Source: Chytriomyces cf. hyalinus JEL632 | Taxonomy: Eukaryota > Chytridiomycota > Chytridiomycetes > Chytridiales > Chytriomycetaceae | Length of the DNA stretch: 64,000 nucleotides | Reading direction: 5' to 3' | NCBI GenBank assembly: GCA_025435555.1 | Contig: JAIWWG010000061.1 | Coordinates: forward strand, 159,461-223,460 | Shown here: one piece after another, positions 20,517 through 30,193 of the stretch | Layout of the letters: every line of letters begins with the position of its first letter | How positions within the stretch are numbered: position 1 is the stretch's first letter | The notes under the pieces: generated by a model | Database searches by the model: none | Told to the model about the DNA's origin: nothing | Seen by the model: only the letters and a program-made list of their open reading frames with translations | Made by a program: the position numbers and the translations under genes

Positions 20517-22158
20517 ATGTCCCTGCAGTGCGAGTGGACGGACTGCCCCCTCCATTTCGACGATGCCGAGGCCCTCTACTCACACCTCACCAACGACCAT
20601 GTCGGCAGGAAGAGCGCACGCAACCTGAACCTCACATGTGCATGGAATCTCTGCGGCGCCTCCTTCTCCAAGCGGGACCACCTCACATCGCACCTGCGTA
20701 TCCATATCCCACTCAAACCACATCTTTGTCCTGTACGTACTGCCTCTGTCATTGTGCGGCGTCATGCGTCCGATTCTATTTATCTGTTTTTTAAGCTCTA
20801 ATGCATACGCCTTTACGCCCCCCCGTTTGAAGGTGTGCTCACGGGCGTTCAAGAGACCGCAGGACTTGAAGAAGCACGAAAAACTACACTCGGAACTAGA
20901 CCAGTCCGCAGCGACTGACACGGCGCAGGCCAACACACGGGCTGCTGCCAGGCGCCGCTTTGCCAAGGACTATGATTCTGCCTGTGAGAAAATTTTTTTT
21001 TTTTTTCAATGCCCACCAACAGTAAGCCTAATCTTGCTTCATTTGTTCTCAGCAGACGTTTTGGTGTCCATTCCAGCATCTGCCTTGCCATCCTGTGAGG
21101 CGCCAATGTCTATTCCCGTCGCTGCTGGACCACCATCTTCAACCAACACCAGCTTCGACCATCCGAACCAAAAGAAACTCGCTTCTTCCATAGGAGGTAT
21201 CCTTTCAGTCGCAAAGAGAAAACGCACTTGGGACGACGACGATGCCGAAATTGTTCGATATATGGAAGAAATCTCGCGCTTATGGACAAGCGTGGGAACA
21301 TCCCCACTACCCTCTGAACACAATCCAGGAACCATGCCTTTGTCTCCTGCCATGACTGAATCAAGTCATTTAGACCAAATTAGCAACCAAGACTTGATCT
21401 CCTTGCACGCATTTTTGCAAACTTTTCCCCACGCAACAACTACAACTACTGCTACTGCTGCTGTTGCTGCTGCTGCATCTCCTCATGTGCCTTTTTTAGC
21501 ACCGTTGCCTGTTTCCTTTCAGCAAAATCCACCGCCACCACAACCTTTAAATTCCATTCCTTACGGCAATAGTTACATGCCTCACACGGGCCAATTTGCA
21601 CAATACCATATCCAGCAACCAGCGCCGCCACCACCGCCACCAGCAGTATATCACTACCCTCCGCATTACCATTCGCAATACGCATATCCGTACGGATCAT
21701 ATCCACCGCCCCTTCCCCGCATCCTGCGCGATTCCGTGCTTCAAACTGCGGCTCCACCTTCGCATCATCAACCACAACCACCACCTCCAGCACCACCTGT
21801 CCGACGAGCAGCTGTGACGATCCGAGATCTTGTGAATGACGATGATATGGATGTTGCGCAGGATTTGTTGAGTCTTGGGACGAGTGATCGTGTGTTTCAA
21901 GGGACTAGTGTCGTGGATGACTGTGATATGGATGTTTGTATGGGGGAGGAAGGGAGTGGGAGTGTTGGGAGTTTTGGGGTGAGGCGTGTATCTGTGGATA
22001 GCGAAGCTTCGAGTGAGCGGAGTGGGAGTATTGGTGTACCGTGGGGTGGTGGTGCTAGTGTTGGTGGAGGGGGTTTAGCACGGCATGGGATGTTGGTGGG
22101 ATCCTTGCGGTCGATGCTTGTTGCAGAGTGCGCGAGGAGGAATATCGCAGTGATGTAG
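20517..22158 (+). CDS. pacC: PacC/Rim101 pH-response transcription factor, paralogue 2 (490 aa)
   Basis: Exons 20517-20732, 20833-20983 and 21053-22158 join in phase (491 codons). The fingers are closer to canonical PacC than in paralogue 1: [40 protein letters not shown] and [19 protein letters not shown]. Both introns sit at the same places as in paralogue 1 (before finger 3 and shortly after it), which confirms common descent. The long C-terminal part is Pro/His/Tyr-rich and ends in a Gly/Ser-rich acidic stretch. Outside the fingers it has little similarity to paralogue 1, so the two may respond to different signals or processing. The start is the ATG immediately before the first finger (MSLQCEW). 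Confidence 0.9.
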
Positions 22159-22263
22159 TCAAAAACACTGGTTCCCTTTTTTCTTCATGAGTTGTTTGAA
22201 TGAAAAATGAAGGAGACCCCAAAAGAAAAATAATTTCACCTTCCACGATTCAACAGACAGCAA

Positions 22264-23184
22264 ATGAATGCATCCGCTGACCCCGCCGCACCCGCTGCCC
22301 GACGCAGCTACATGAGTCCCAACTTGCTCCGAATGAGCACCCTAGTCGTCACATTCATTGCCACGCTGTACGGACTCGGTCTTGCCACAAGTTCAGGCAT
22401 TGGTGTGCAACGCGCCTTCTCCCCGGACGAATTCGGATCCCTCTTCAACATTCTGCAGCGAGTTCTTGGCGGATACTTTCTCCTTGCTGGGATAGCGAGT
22501 TTCACGCTCGTGTATCGGCGGGTTGTAAGGGGTGTTAAAGTTGTTGGTGCTGTTGCGGTTCTTGGAGCGCTTGCGCAGGTTGCAATGACGGTTGCCATCT
22601 TTGTTATGATATTTATGCCGGAGACGAAGGATGTGTTTAATCGGGACTGTTTGGAGGATATCAAGGGGACGGCGTTTCTTTCAGAGGATGAACAGAAAAA
22701 GGTGAGTTTGGATATGTGTGTGGGAATGAAATTTCTTTTTTTTTTTTTTTTTTTTTTTTTTTGGTTATTTTTTGCTGACTTTCGGACTTTTCAGTTTTGC
22801 GTGGATTACGTGGACCGGTTTGTTTTCCGGATTTGTTCGTCGCAGGTGTTGTTGGTGCTTGCTGCGGTATGTGTTTCATTTTCTGGAGCTTCATATCTGG
22901 CAACTCAACAACTTTGCACAAAACATAAACAGCTTGGCTCCACTTTCATTGTCGTAAAATTCACGCTCGAATACTCCAAAAACCCCGGCGCGTTTGCTCA
23001 AAAGGAAGTCGAACTGATGCCCATGTATACAAACTACGCGCCGCAGCAGTCAGTGTACCCACCACAACAGCAGCAACAGCAACAGTATCAACCGTACCCG
23101 GCTGTTAACCAAGAACAGAATGCGACGCAGTTGCCAACGTACCGGGAAAAGGAGGGGCAACAGCAAGGCGAGCACCGTGTTTGA
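22264..23184 (+). CDS. Four-helix membrane protein (253 aa), unknown function
   Basis: Exons 22264-22701, 22795-22866 and 22933-23184 each end at a codon boundary (254 codons). Reading without splicing inserts a poly-Phe stretch from a T27 run (22736-22762) in intron 1, so splicing is needed. Four hydrophobic segments are visible: about residues 22-45 (LVVTFIATLYGLGLA), 66-86 (VLGGYFLLAGIASFTLVY), 92-118 (GAVAVLGALAQVAMTVAIFV) and 155-178 (VLLVLAALGSTFIVVKF). The last spans the junction of exons 2 and 3. The cytosolic tail is Gln/Tyr/Pro-rich. The topology resembles MARVEL-like or tetraspan proteins, but no signature is decisive. Confidence 0.7.
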   Translation: MNASADPAAPAARRSYMSPNLLRMSTLVVTFIATLYGLGLATSSGIGVQRAFSPDEFGSLFNILQRVLGGYFLLAGIASFTLVYRRVVRGVKVVGAVAVLGALAQVAMTVAIFVMIFMPETKDVFNRDCLEDIKGTAFLSEDEQKKVSLDMCVGMKFLFFFFFFFFWLFFADFRTFQFCVDYVDRFVFRICSSQVLLVLAAVCVSFSGASYLATQQLCTKHKQLGSTFIVVKFTLEYSKNPGAFAQKEVELMPMYTNYAPQQSVYPPQQQQQQQYQPYPAVNQEQNATQLPTYREKEGQQQGEHRV

Positions 23185-23399
23185 CAAAAAAACGGGATGC
23201 CTTGAAACGTGGGCATTTAAGAGGAAAGGGCGCTTCATTCTTTGATTTTTCAGCATATTTGTTTGTGGTAATTTTGGAGCTTGCATTTTTTATTGGGTTG
23301 CTGCGAGGGGGGGTGGGGGCGTGAGAGTTGCAGCAGCCGTGTTGAGTTGATTTTAGTCATTGTAATTTTGGTAAATGCAAAGCACGTTTTTCATTCAAT

Positions 23400-24005
23400 A
23401 CTTCTGAGCCACCACTCCGTCATGCCAACAGATATCGCTTCCCTGCAACCCCATCCTCTTTTGAAACCATTCTTCCCATGTGAAGCAACTGAGTGCACAG
23501 TCCAGAGCGTTTCCCAATGTCCAGTTCTTCCAGCCCGTTCAAAACCCTGACGCGCTAATCGGAATCACAGCCAAGTTATCCGTGGCAAGTGTCGAATCAT
23601 ACGCGTTTTTTGCTTTACAAAGCCAGGATCAATCACAACTCGTTCCGGCAATGTTGGTCGCAAGAACCACTTTTCGGCTTCCTGGCGGTGTCGGCTCCAA
23701 GATTTTCGACTGCTGTTTTTGTGGGCCAGTGAAGCATATCCGGGTAAAATAGTTGAGTTTGGCAACCATGGGTCCCCGCGCTTTCATTCGCTTAAACAAA
23801 CTTTGGCCGCTGGTGTTCTTCGGCTCCGGTCAAAAACAGGAAAATATCGCCAGGAGGGTCACTCAAGGGAATCTGCATGACGGTAATAAAGCGCACGGTC
23901 GAGGTAACTGGTCTCGCTTGACGGTGAATCCGTGTGATTTGGACACAATCGTCTCTCTGCCCACCAACGCGTCGAGCTCATTGATCGCATTGCCAGCAAC
24001 CATTT
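23400..24005 (-). pseudogene. Relic of a DEAH-box RNA helicase (PRP22-like)
   Basis: On the minus strand, motif islands of the helicase core appear in the right order but in different frames. From right to left: YLDRAL then ITVMQIPLSDPPGDIFLFLT (about 23900-23810), KRMKARGP (about 23790), ILEPTPPGSRKVVLATNIAG (about 23720-23650, the PPGSRK.V.ATNIAETS region including motif V), then VVIDPGFVKQK (about 23640-23610) and ERAGRTG (about 23550, motif VI). The PPGSRKV and DPGFVKQK wording is typical of PRP22 within the family. Frameshifts and stops separate the islands, the N-terminal ATPase half is absent, and no splice arrangement restores one frame. The rest of 23185-24007 shows nothing else. Confidence 0.75.
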
Positions 24006-24007
24006 AA

Positions 24008-24633
24008 TCAGCGTCCACGTACATTCCTCCGTTGGACGCTTTCGTTGTTTTGGGGGTCTGATACAGCAGCACTAACATCGCTGTGACTTTTTTTGGAAGG
24101 AGTTCTTTTATTCTGACATTGCTCTAACGAAAAAAGTCTTGGAGACGCCGTACTGGTGAGTGTGTTCTGATGACACCGTATACACGCCGGAGTGGCCAGA
24201 GAAACTGCGACGTGGCGTTCTTGCGGCGTCCTGATTGCTTCTAGAGGCGAACTGAGCGAATACAAAAAAGTGTCTTGAGCTGTGCAAAATGTTACCGTAG
24301 GGGGCTCGGGCTGTCTTTCTCCACCAGAATGCATGTTGATTCGCTGGATCAGGGTTAGCTGGGTGTCTATGAGGTCTCTCATGTGAGTTGAGGTTGTGTG
24401 ATACAAGTGCATCAGCAGGTCCCGGTGACTCAAGTCAGTGGTTTCCCTTGCACCCAACAGCAGGCTCTCCATAGTTCTCTCCTTCTTTTTAATGTCAATT
24501 GCGAGCGCTTCAAGTTTAGCGCTGATGGTGTCCATTGTGCCAGTCGTTTTGCCTGGAAATGAACACCAATGAAACACAAAAAAACAAAGGAGGCACAGTC
24601 ACTTTCCAATTGTGTAAAGTCTTTAAATTCCAT
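24008..24633 (-). CDS. Hypothetical protein (191 aa)
   Basis: Two exons, 24603-24633 (only ten codons plus one base, MEFKDFTQLE) and 24008-24552, join in phase with GT-AG ends (192 codons). The N-terminal half is helical and charged (ISAKLEALAIDIKKKERTME). The C-terminal half is Ser/Thr/Gln-rich and ends in a basic VQRRNVRGR. I see no signal peptide, membrane segment or known motif. The very short first exon is the weakest part; an internal Met at about 24535 is an alternative start. The interval 24634-24810 contains no gene. Confidence 0.45.
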
Positions 24634-24810
24634 GGTCCACAATACGCTGATGCTGGTTTTTCTGATACACCGCAGCACTCTCAAACCACATAGAAACTCC
24701 AGCAACCACGCGAGGACTCATGTCAAAACAACTTTTTATGGACGAATATTTTTCAAGTGTCGATCAACGATACTTTTTATTTGGGAAGCAAGCTGTTTAG
24801 GAAAGTAGTA

Positions 24811-26397
24811 TCAAGCAATTGGCTCTACTCTAATGTTGGAGTACTTGGCTGGTTGGTTTCCAGCAGACTTGCACTTTGGGTTGCTGCTGCCTCCGTCCAA
24901 CCAGTCCATACCACCGTTACCAGCCTCCCAGTACGAGAGAATGAGAGTCATACCAGCCTGCTGTCCGCGTCCCATCTGCGCAACGTTTCCATAATCATTC
25001 ACGCAGTTACCCTTGTTAATGTTTCCAGTCTCAAACTTGCGACCTTCCTGCTCAAACACTTGCACAATGTTGGTCAACGTGCCTTGGTCCGTGTTATCGC
25101 TGGTGATGAATTTGGTCGTCACTTTGAAAGGTTTCAAAGTGTTGATGACGGCGCTGTTGGGGCCGACTTGGGTGGCGAATTTGGTGCTTCCACCGGCGGC
25201 GCAACCGTTGTGGTTGCAGTTGTTTCCGTTGACTTGGCCGAGGTTTGTGCACTCGTGCGTAGTCACTTGGGAAGAGGCAATGTTTCCCTCCAAAATGTCC
25301 ATCTCCATGCACGTGTTTTGGCCGTCGCAGTAGGTGGACCCAAGGTTCACGGGCATGGCGCTAAAGTAGAGGGCAGAGTTTTGGCCGCACTTGATTCCCG
25401 AAAGGTCTGTAGTGAAGGAGATTTGGCGGTTGTTGAGGTAAAACTGTTTGTATGTGGTTGCAGCAGCGTCGACCAAGTAGAAGCGTCCAAGACCGAATGA
25501 CATGTCGCCGGATTCTTGGATGTTGGAGGAAATGCCGCCCCATGCTGGGATCAAGAATGTGTTGCGCTTGTAGCAAGTTTTCGTCTTGTCGCATTCAATG
25601 ATGGGGAACTTGGTGGCGTAAGCGGGGGGAGCACCGTAGGCGGAGGTGACGGTTTTGCCTGGAGCAGCTGGCTGTTCTGGGACCTTTGGAGTAGTTGGGG
25701 TTACTGACGTGGTTGGTTTGGCTGCGGCGGTGGTTGGTTTGGCAGCAGTGATTCCTCCACAAAGGGCACCTAAACAAAGACAGTTTAGCAAGACGCACAA
25801 AAGAGAGAGTAAATGTTGAAAGTATTCCTCACCCTTGTTTGAAGAAGCGATCGCGTCACTCTTGCTCACAGCTCCAGCCTTCATCCAGCAGGTTCCTCCG
25901 TTGGCTTCGGTCCAGGAAAAGTGGGTGCATCCAGATGTCTTGGCACAAGTCTTTCCACATTGGCTACCCTTTCCGGTTGAGGTGGAAAGAACCGCGCCGT
26001 TCCAGTCACATTTTCTTGCCCAGTAAATGCCGTTCGATTCATCCTTAAACTTGATGGAAGTAGTGGCGGCAGCTGCAACGGGAGAAGGAGCAGGGGCGGC
26101 GCCAGCAGCAGCAGTCTGTTTCAGGTACCCACACATGGCCTGGTTTGCATTGTCAGCGACAGCGCTCGATGCTGAAACGACACCGGTTTTCAAGTAGCAA
26201 GTTCCGCCGTTCACATTGTCCCATGCAAAGTGGGTGCATCCAGAGGTGGAGGCGCACTTGGAACCGCACTGGTCTCCTGACATCTTTGCGGTACCAATGT
26301 TTGCGTCTTTCCAGGCACAGTTGAGGGCCCAGGCACCGCCGCCGTTGACCTGGTTCCAGGCAATGGAGTCTCTAAGCTGTAGGTTTGCTGCAGACAT
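24811..26397 (-). CDS. GH7-like (cellulase-family) protein with two PAN/Apple-like modules (507 aa)
   Basis: Exons 25833-26397 and 24811-25769 join in phase (508 codons). The intron also reads open, but encodes an implausible Leu/Cys stretch. Two N-terminal repeats, about residues 15-90 and 115-190, share W...C.W....G......GDQCG..CA.TSGCTHF.W...NGGTC..K, a PAN/Apple-like cysteine pattern. After a Thr/Pro/Ala linker, residues about 240-507 resemble glycoside hydrolase family 7: CGQNSALYFSAMP, then EMDILEGN, which keeps the E-x-D-x-x-E catalytic spacing of EMDIWEAN. Further on come GMTLILSYWEAG.GGMDWLD and the end YSNIRVEPI. GH7 enzymes cleave beta-1,4-glucan (cellulose). The protein is divergent and much shorter in the loops. 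No signal peptide is visible after the ATG at 26397, which is odd for a secreted hydrolase. A TATA-like TTAAAAGG lies 66 bp upstream. Confidence 0.75.
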   Translation of the reverse strand: MSAANLQLRDSIAWNQVNGGGAWALNCAWKDANIGTAKMSGDQCGSKCASTSGCTHFAWDNVNGGTCYLKTGVVSASSAVADNANQAMCGYLKQTAAAGAAPAPSPVAAAATTSIKFKDESNGIYWARKCDWNGAVLSTSTGKGSQCGKTCAKTSGCTHFSWTEANGGTCWMKAGAVSKSDAIASSNKGEEYFQHLLSLLCVLLNCLCLGALCGGITAAKPTTAAAKPTTSVTPTTPKVPEQPAAPGKTVTSAYGAPPAYATKFPIIECDKTKTCYKRNTFLIPAWGGISSNIQESGDMSFGLGRFYLVDAAATTYKQFYLNNRQISFTTDLSGIKCGQNSALYFSAMPVNLGSTYCDGQNTCMEMDILEGNIASSQVTTHECTNLGQVNGNNCNHNGCAAGGSTKFATQVGPNSAVINTLKPFKVTTKFITSDNTDQGTLTNIVQVFEQEGRKFETGNINKGNCVNDYGNVAQMGRGQQAGMTLILSYWEAGNGGMDWLDGGSSNPKCKSAGNQPAKYSNIRVEPIA

Positions 26398-27790
26398 TTG
26401 TGTATGTGTTAGGTCTAAGGGAGGGTGGTAGTTGGGGGGGTTGCTGAGACGTGCGGAAGATTCCTTTTAAGCAGAAGCGAGCTGACTAAATTTTTATTTT
26501 TAATGTTTTGGAATTAGATTTTTGTGCCTTTTGCGCAGCAAGCCACTTGTGGGACTGGGCTCGGACATTTCGTGGACTTTACTTTTCGGACAAGTTTAAA
26601 CAGCATAAAATGGGAAGACAGACCCTTCTCTGATCCCCTGACTTCCACTCCCTCAACCAAAAAGCACTGCACAACAACCACACTCGGTCGGACGATCAAA
26701 ACGTGCCGCCGAGTAATCTCCGCATTTTTGTCTTGTCCCCACCTCATCAAATAAAATCTCGTGCACAAAAAGCCATTCCGACAAATCTCATTCCGTCATT
26801 TTTTCCAATGGAAGCACAAATTGGTTTTCGAGTTGGAGAATCTCATTCGTGGTGTTGACAGCTAAGGAAGGGGCTTGAGTGAGAGGGAGCTGCTGCTGGT
26901 GACTGAGTGAGTTCCAGCACGGGCAGCCGGTGCTCGCACGTCGACGCCTGCCATGGGAGTTATCACCAACTTTACGAGAACTTGATTCATTTTTTCCCAA
27001 GTGCCTCGCCTTGACTAACAATCGACGCACTCCCTGCCTCTATTCTTAAAGCCCAGTCAACAACTAATGAACGCATCCATCTTGCTTGACAGAACTTGCA
27101 TCACTTGGTCACATGAAACTGAACGCGCGCTGCGCTTTCCGCAGGCGAGATGATTAAAGTCGTTTTTCATGTTTCTGATGCTCGGGGGCACGGCTGGCAC
27201 ATAAATCTACTGGGACTTGCGATTTTGTGTGTCATGTGTCGAAATATCAAAACTGAATGCGGTGTTCAGTTTTGAGACACGGGTATCGGCTACGGCTAAG
27301 CTACGGCTAAGCTGCGGCTATGGTTCCGACCTGGGTCCGTGTCGAGCGAGATTCGAGCTGTTGCAGGCTGAAACAAAAACCACCCAAAGCACTCCGTTTG
27401 AGAACACTCGGAAGTGCGGCAAAAGTTCGGTGTGATTCCAGCAAGCGCAGTTTCATTTTTGATGGTTCAAGACGCCGAACTTGATACGAGATTTTTTTTC
27501 TTGTCCACAGTTTGCAGAAGATAGATTTTTGTGGACTTGGGCTTGGCAGAAATTTTGAATGTTCACGCCTGTCCAGTGCCCGTTCAATTGCGAGAGTATC
27601 GACTTGTCAGGGCGCGCAGGTCAGATCTTGCACACGTTTTTATTGATGTGATGGGACCATGAACACTGATGGAAAAAAATACCAAAAAAGACAAAGAAGG
27701 GGCTTTTGACACACACAGGAAGAAAAATTTTAAACTTTTTTGCGCCATACTATATATCCACAAATTATACCACCAGCTAAAACGGTTTCT
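26398..27790. other. Intergenic region, no gene supported
   Basis: Short open frames occur on both strands (for example minus 27030-26788, ending ..LENQFVLPLEKMTE) but show no domain or splice support. A short direct repeat, GCTACGGCTAAGCTACGGCTAAGCTGCGGCT, lies at about 27289-27319. Confidence 0.5.
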
Positions 27791-30051
27791 TTACAAAACG
27801 TTTCCTTCATTCAGCCACTGCTGGGCCTCACCGCACGTTTGAGCAACGGCTCCCGGCTTCTCAAGCTGCTGAATGTCATATATGGACTCGACAAACGTGA
27901 TTCCAAGTCCAGCTTCGAGGTGGAATGTTATGTGGCAATGCATCAGCCAAACACTAACAAGAAAAGAAATTGGTGCCGTAGTTTAGGATTTCCATGCAGT
28001 GTAGGAAAAAAGTTTTGTTTTTACCCTGGGTTATTGGCGACAAATCGGATGACAGCGTACCCGAACCACACATCATCTTGCCCCGAAGGAATCGGGTACG
28101 GAGTCCCTTCCACAGACTCAGAAAACACGTGATATTTGGACATTGCCGCATCCACCGTCGCATTCGCAGGCAAACAAGCACTCGTCACAAGGTCATGCGG
28201 GCACGCGGCAACCGTCACAACATCTCGCCGCACAGGGTTCAAGCTCGACAGTGCCCGTGGAATTTTAGAAACACTGTTGGTCACGCCTGTCGAGAGGATC
28301 CAAAAATCGTGTCCGTGAATGTGGAACGGGTGTTCGCCAGGATCATTGTTGCGGATCATTACATCCACAACTTGGTTGCGCGCCAAGAAAATGGTGCTGG
28401 CTGCGGGATCTGGGTTCCAGCCGTGTCCCAGATCGTGCGCGCTCACGAGAAGGGGTTCCATTTTGGGAGCTTGGAAGGATGATGTGAAGAGAGGTGTCCA
28501 TGTGTTGTTTGTGCTTAATGTGTGAAGCGTGTTGTACGCCTTTTGATACAAGTCAGTTGCACGCGTTTCAAAGTTGAATTCGTAAAGGACTGTCACGTCT
28601 GCTGAAGGTTGCGCGGGAAACTGCACTAAAGAGGGTGTTGGGCTTAAGTTTGTGTCGTCCAAGATGCGTGGATGAGGTGGTGGGGTGACTCGCAGCGGTT
28701 TTTCGGCAGGGTCTATTGGGCTGTAGTTTAGAATGGCTGTCACGTGTGGATTGAATCCGATCGGCATTTCAGGCATCGACGTCCAGGTGTCTCCATGATA
28801 CATGCTTGCTCGGATCTGGAAATTGGACGGCGCACGGTTTGTTCTCACAATTACTCTGGACAAGAACACCAATTTAGTTTGAGATATGGGGATATGAAAA
28901 TGAAATCAAACGCACGAGTATCTTTGCGCAACATTGAGAGAGATCATATCGACAACATACGGCTCAACCGTAACTCCATCAACTTCGACAACCGTCAGTT
29001 CATGGCCATCAATGCTGAACAAAAACGCAGCAAACGTTCCCGTATTCATGACTCTCAAGCGGCTCGCAGTCTTTGGAGCAATCGTTAAAACATACGGCGT
29101 CTTTTGCGTGCACGGCCGACCCGGTATCGCTGTGCAATTAAACTGCCCAATTCCATTAATCAGTCCAGACTGAAAAACGGGTTCATTGCCATCCGGATTC
29201 GTTTTACTGCTGAGATACCAGTCCGACAAGCTCTGCGAAGGCTCATGATACCAGTCCGACAACTGAATCAAATGCTCCGTGTCGTATTTGGGCACATTTT
29301 CGTTCGTGTCGTGGATAATGAAGGGGCCTCGCAAACCGTCGATGCTTTGGAGTCCGTAATGCGCGTGCCAAAAGAAGGATCCTACTTGATCATCGATTGT
29401 AAAGTTGTAGATGTAAGATCTTCCTGGAGCGATTGGGCACTGGGTAACGCCAGTGGGGCCGTCCATGAACCCGGACGAGTTCTGAGACAGGCCGTGGAAA
29501 TGGAGCGCCGTTGGGACAGTCAGGTTATTTGTGAAGTGCAGTATAATGCGGTCGCCCGTGTTTGCGTCAATGACAGCATCGTGCCCGTTTCCGCCATTGA
29601 TGCCGTACGAATGAACAGTAACTCCGTCAAAGTTGACCCTTTGCGCAGTTGCTGTCCAAAACAACTCGACGTTCTTAGGGGTATTTAGAGCCGTTGATGA
29701 TGATGGATGGTTCAAAGGAACAGAGTGTGATGATGCGGGTTCAGCTTCCTCGTGTGAGTCATCGTCTGCTTCTTGTCGTTGTGCTAGGCAAAAGAGGCCC
29801 ACAAAGACAGCCACTCCAACGCACGCAAACGCTGCTGCCAACAGTTTCTTTAGTGGCAAGGATCGTCGGGGTACCTCGGCCCACTCCGTCTCGCTGTCTT
29901 CGTACACTCGCCAGTACCGCTCACCACCCCTCAACTTCTCCTTCTTTTCCTGCACGCCCGTCTTCCGGCTCACGTCCTTGTCCTCAATTAGTAGTGTTTC
30001 ATCGCTTCCTAGGCCCGTCGCTAGTTCTACCGGAGACACTGAAGTTGGCAT
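27791..30051 (-). CDS. Multicopper oxidase with N-terminal membrane anchor, laccase/ferroxidase type (709 aa)
   Basis: Exons 28916-30051, 28025-28855 and 27791-27953 join in phase (710 codons). All four copper motifs are present: ALHFHGLSQ (about residue 184), FFWHAHYG (about 228), HPFHIHGHDFWIL and, in the last exon, LMHCHITFHLEAGL. The residue ten places after the type-1 Cys is Leu, so the axial ligand is non-coordinating, as in many laccases of higher redox potential. Residues 71-90 (LAAAFACVGVAVFVGLFCLA) form a single transmembrane segment after a charged cytosolic tail of 70 residues, so the enzyme should be a type II membrane protein with its catalytic domain outside. Fet3 ferroxidases have a C-terminal anchor instead, so this layout is different. 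Substrate (phenols or iron) cannot be told; I did not see the Fet3 iron-site pattern. Confidence 0.9.
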
Positions 30052-30193
30052 CTGTTTTCGATTGTTTTTCTTTGACCACCTTCATAAATTTGCCGATTGC
30101 TTGGAGACATGCGTAAACAAGAAATGTCCCAAAATACGATCACAAACGCGTTACTGGGACTTCCCCTTCATTTTACTGTTTTTGTTTTTTACG

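Noticed and set aside
23092-24005. Plus-strand frames in the helicase-relic region
   Set aside because: No motifs; the minus strand explains the region as a PRP22-like relic.
25094-25800. Several Arg/His-rich frames within the GH7-like gene
   Set aside because: Out-of-frame shadows of a clear coding exon.
26788-27030. Minus-strand frame ending LENQFVLPLEKMTE
   Set aside because: Short, no splice partner and no domain; left as intergenic.
28744-29688. Plus-strand frames across the multicopper oxidase
   Set aside because: Antisense to exons with intact copper motifs.
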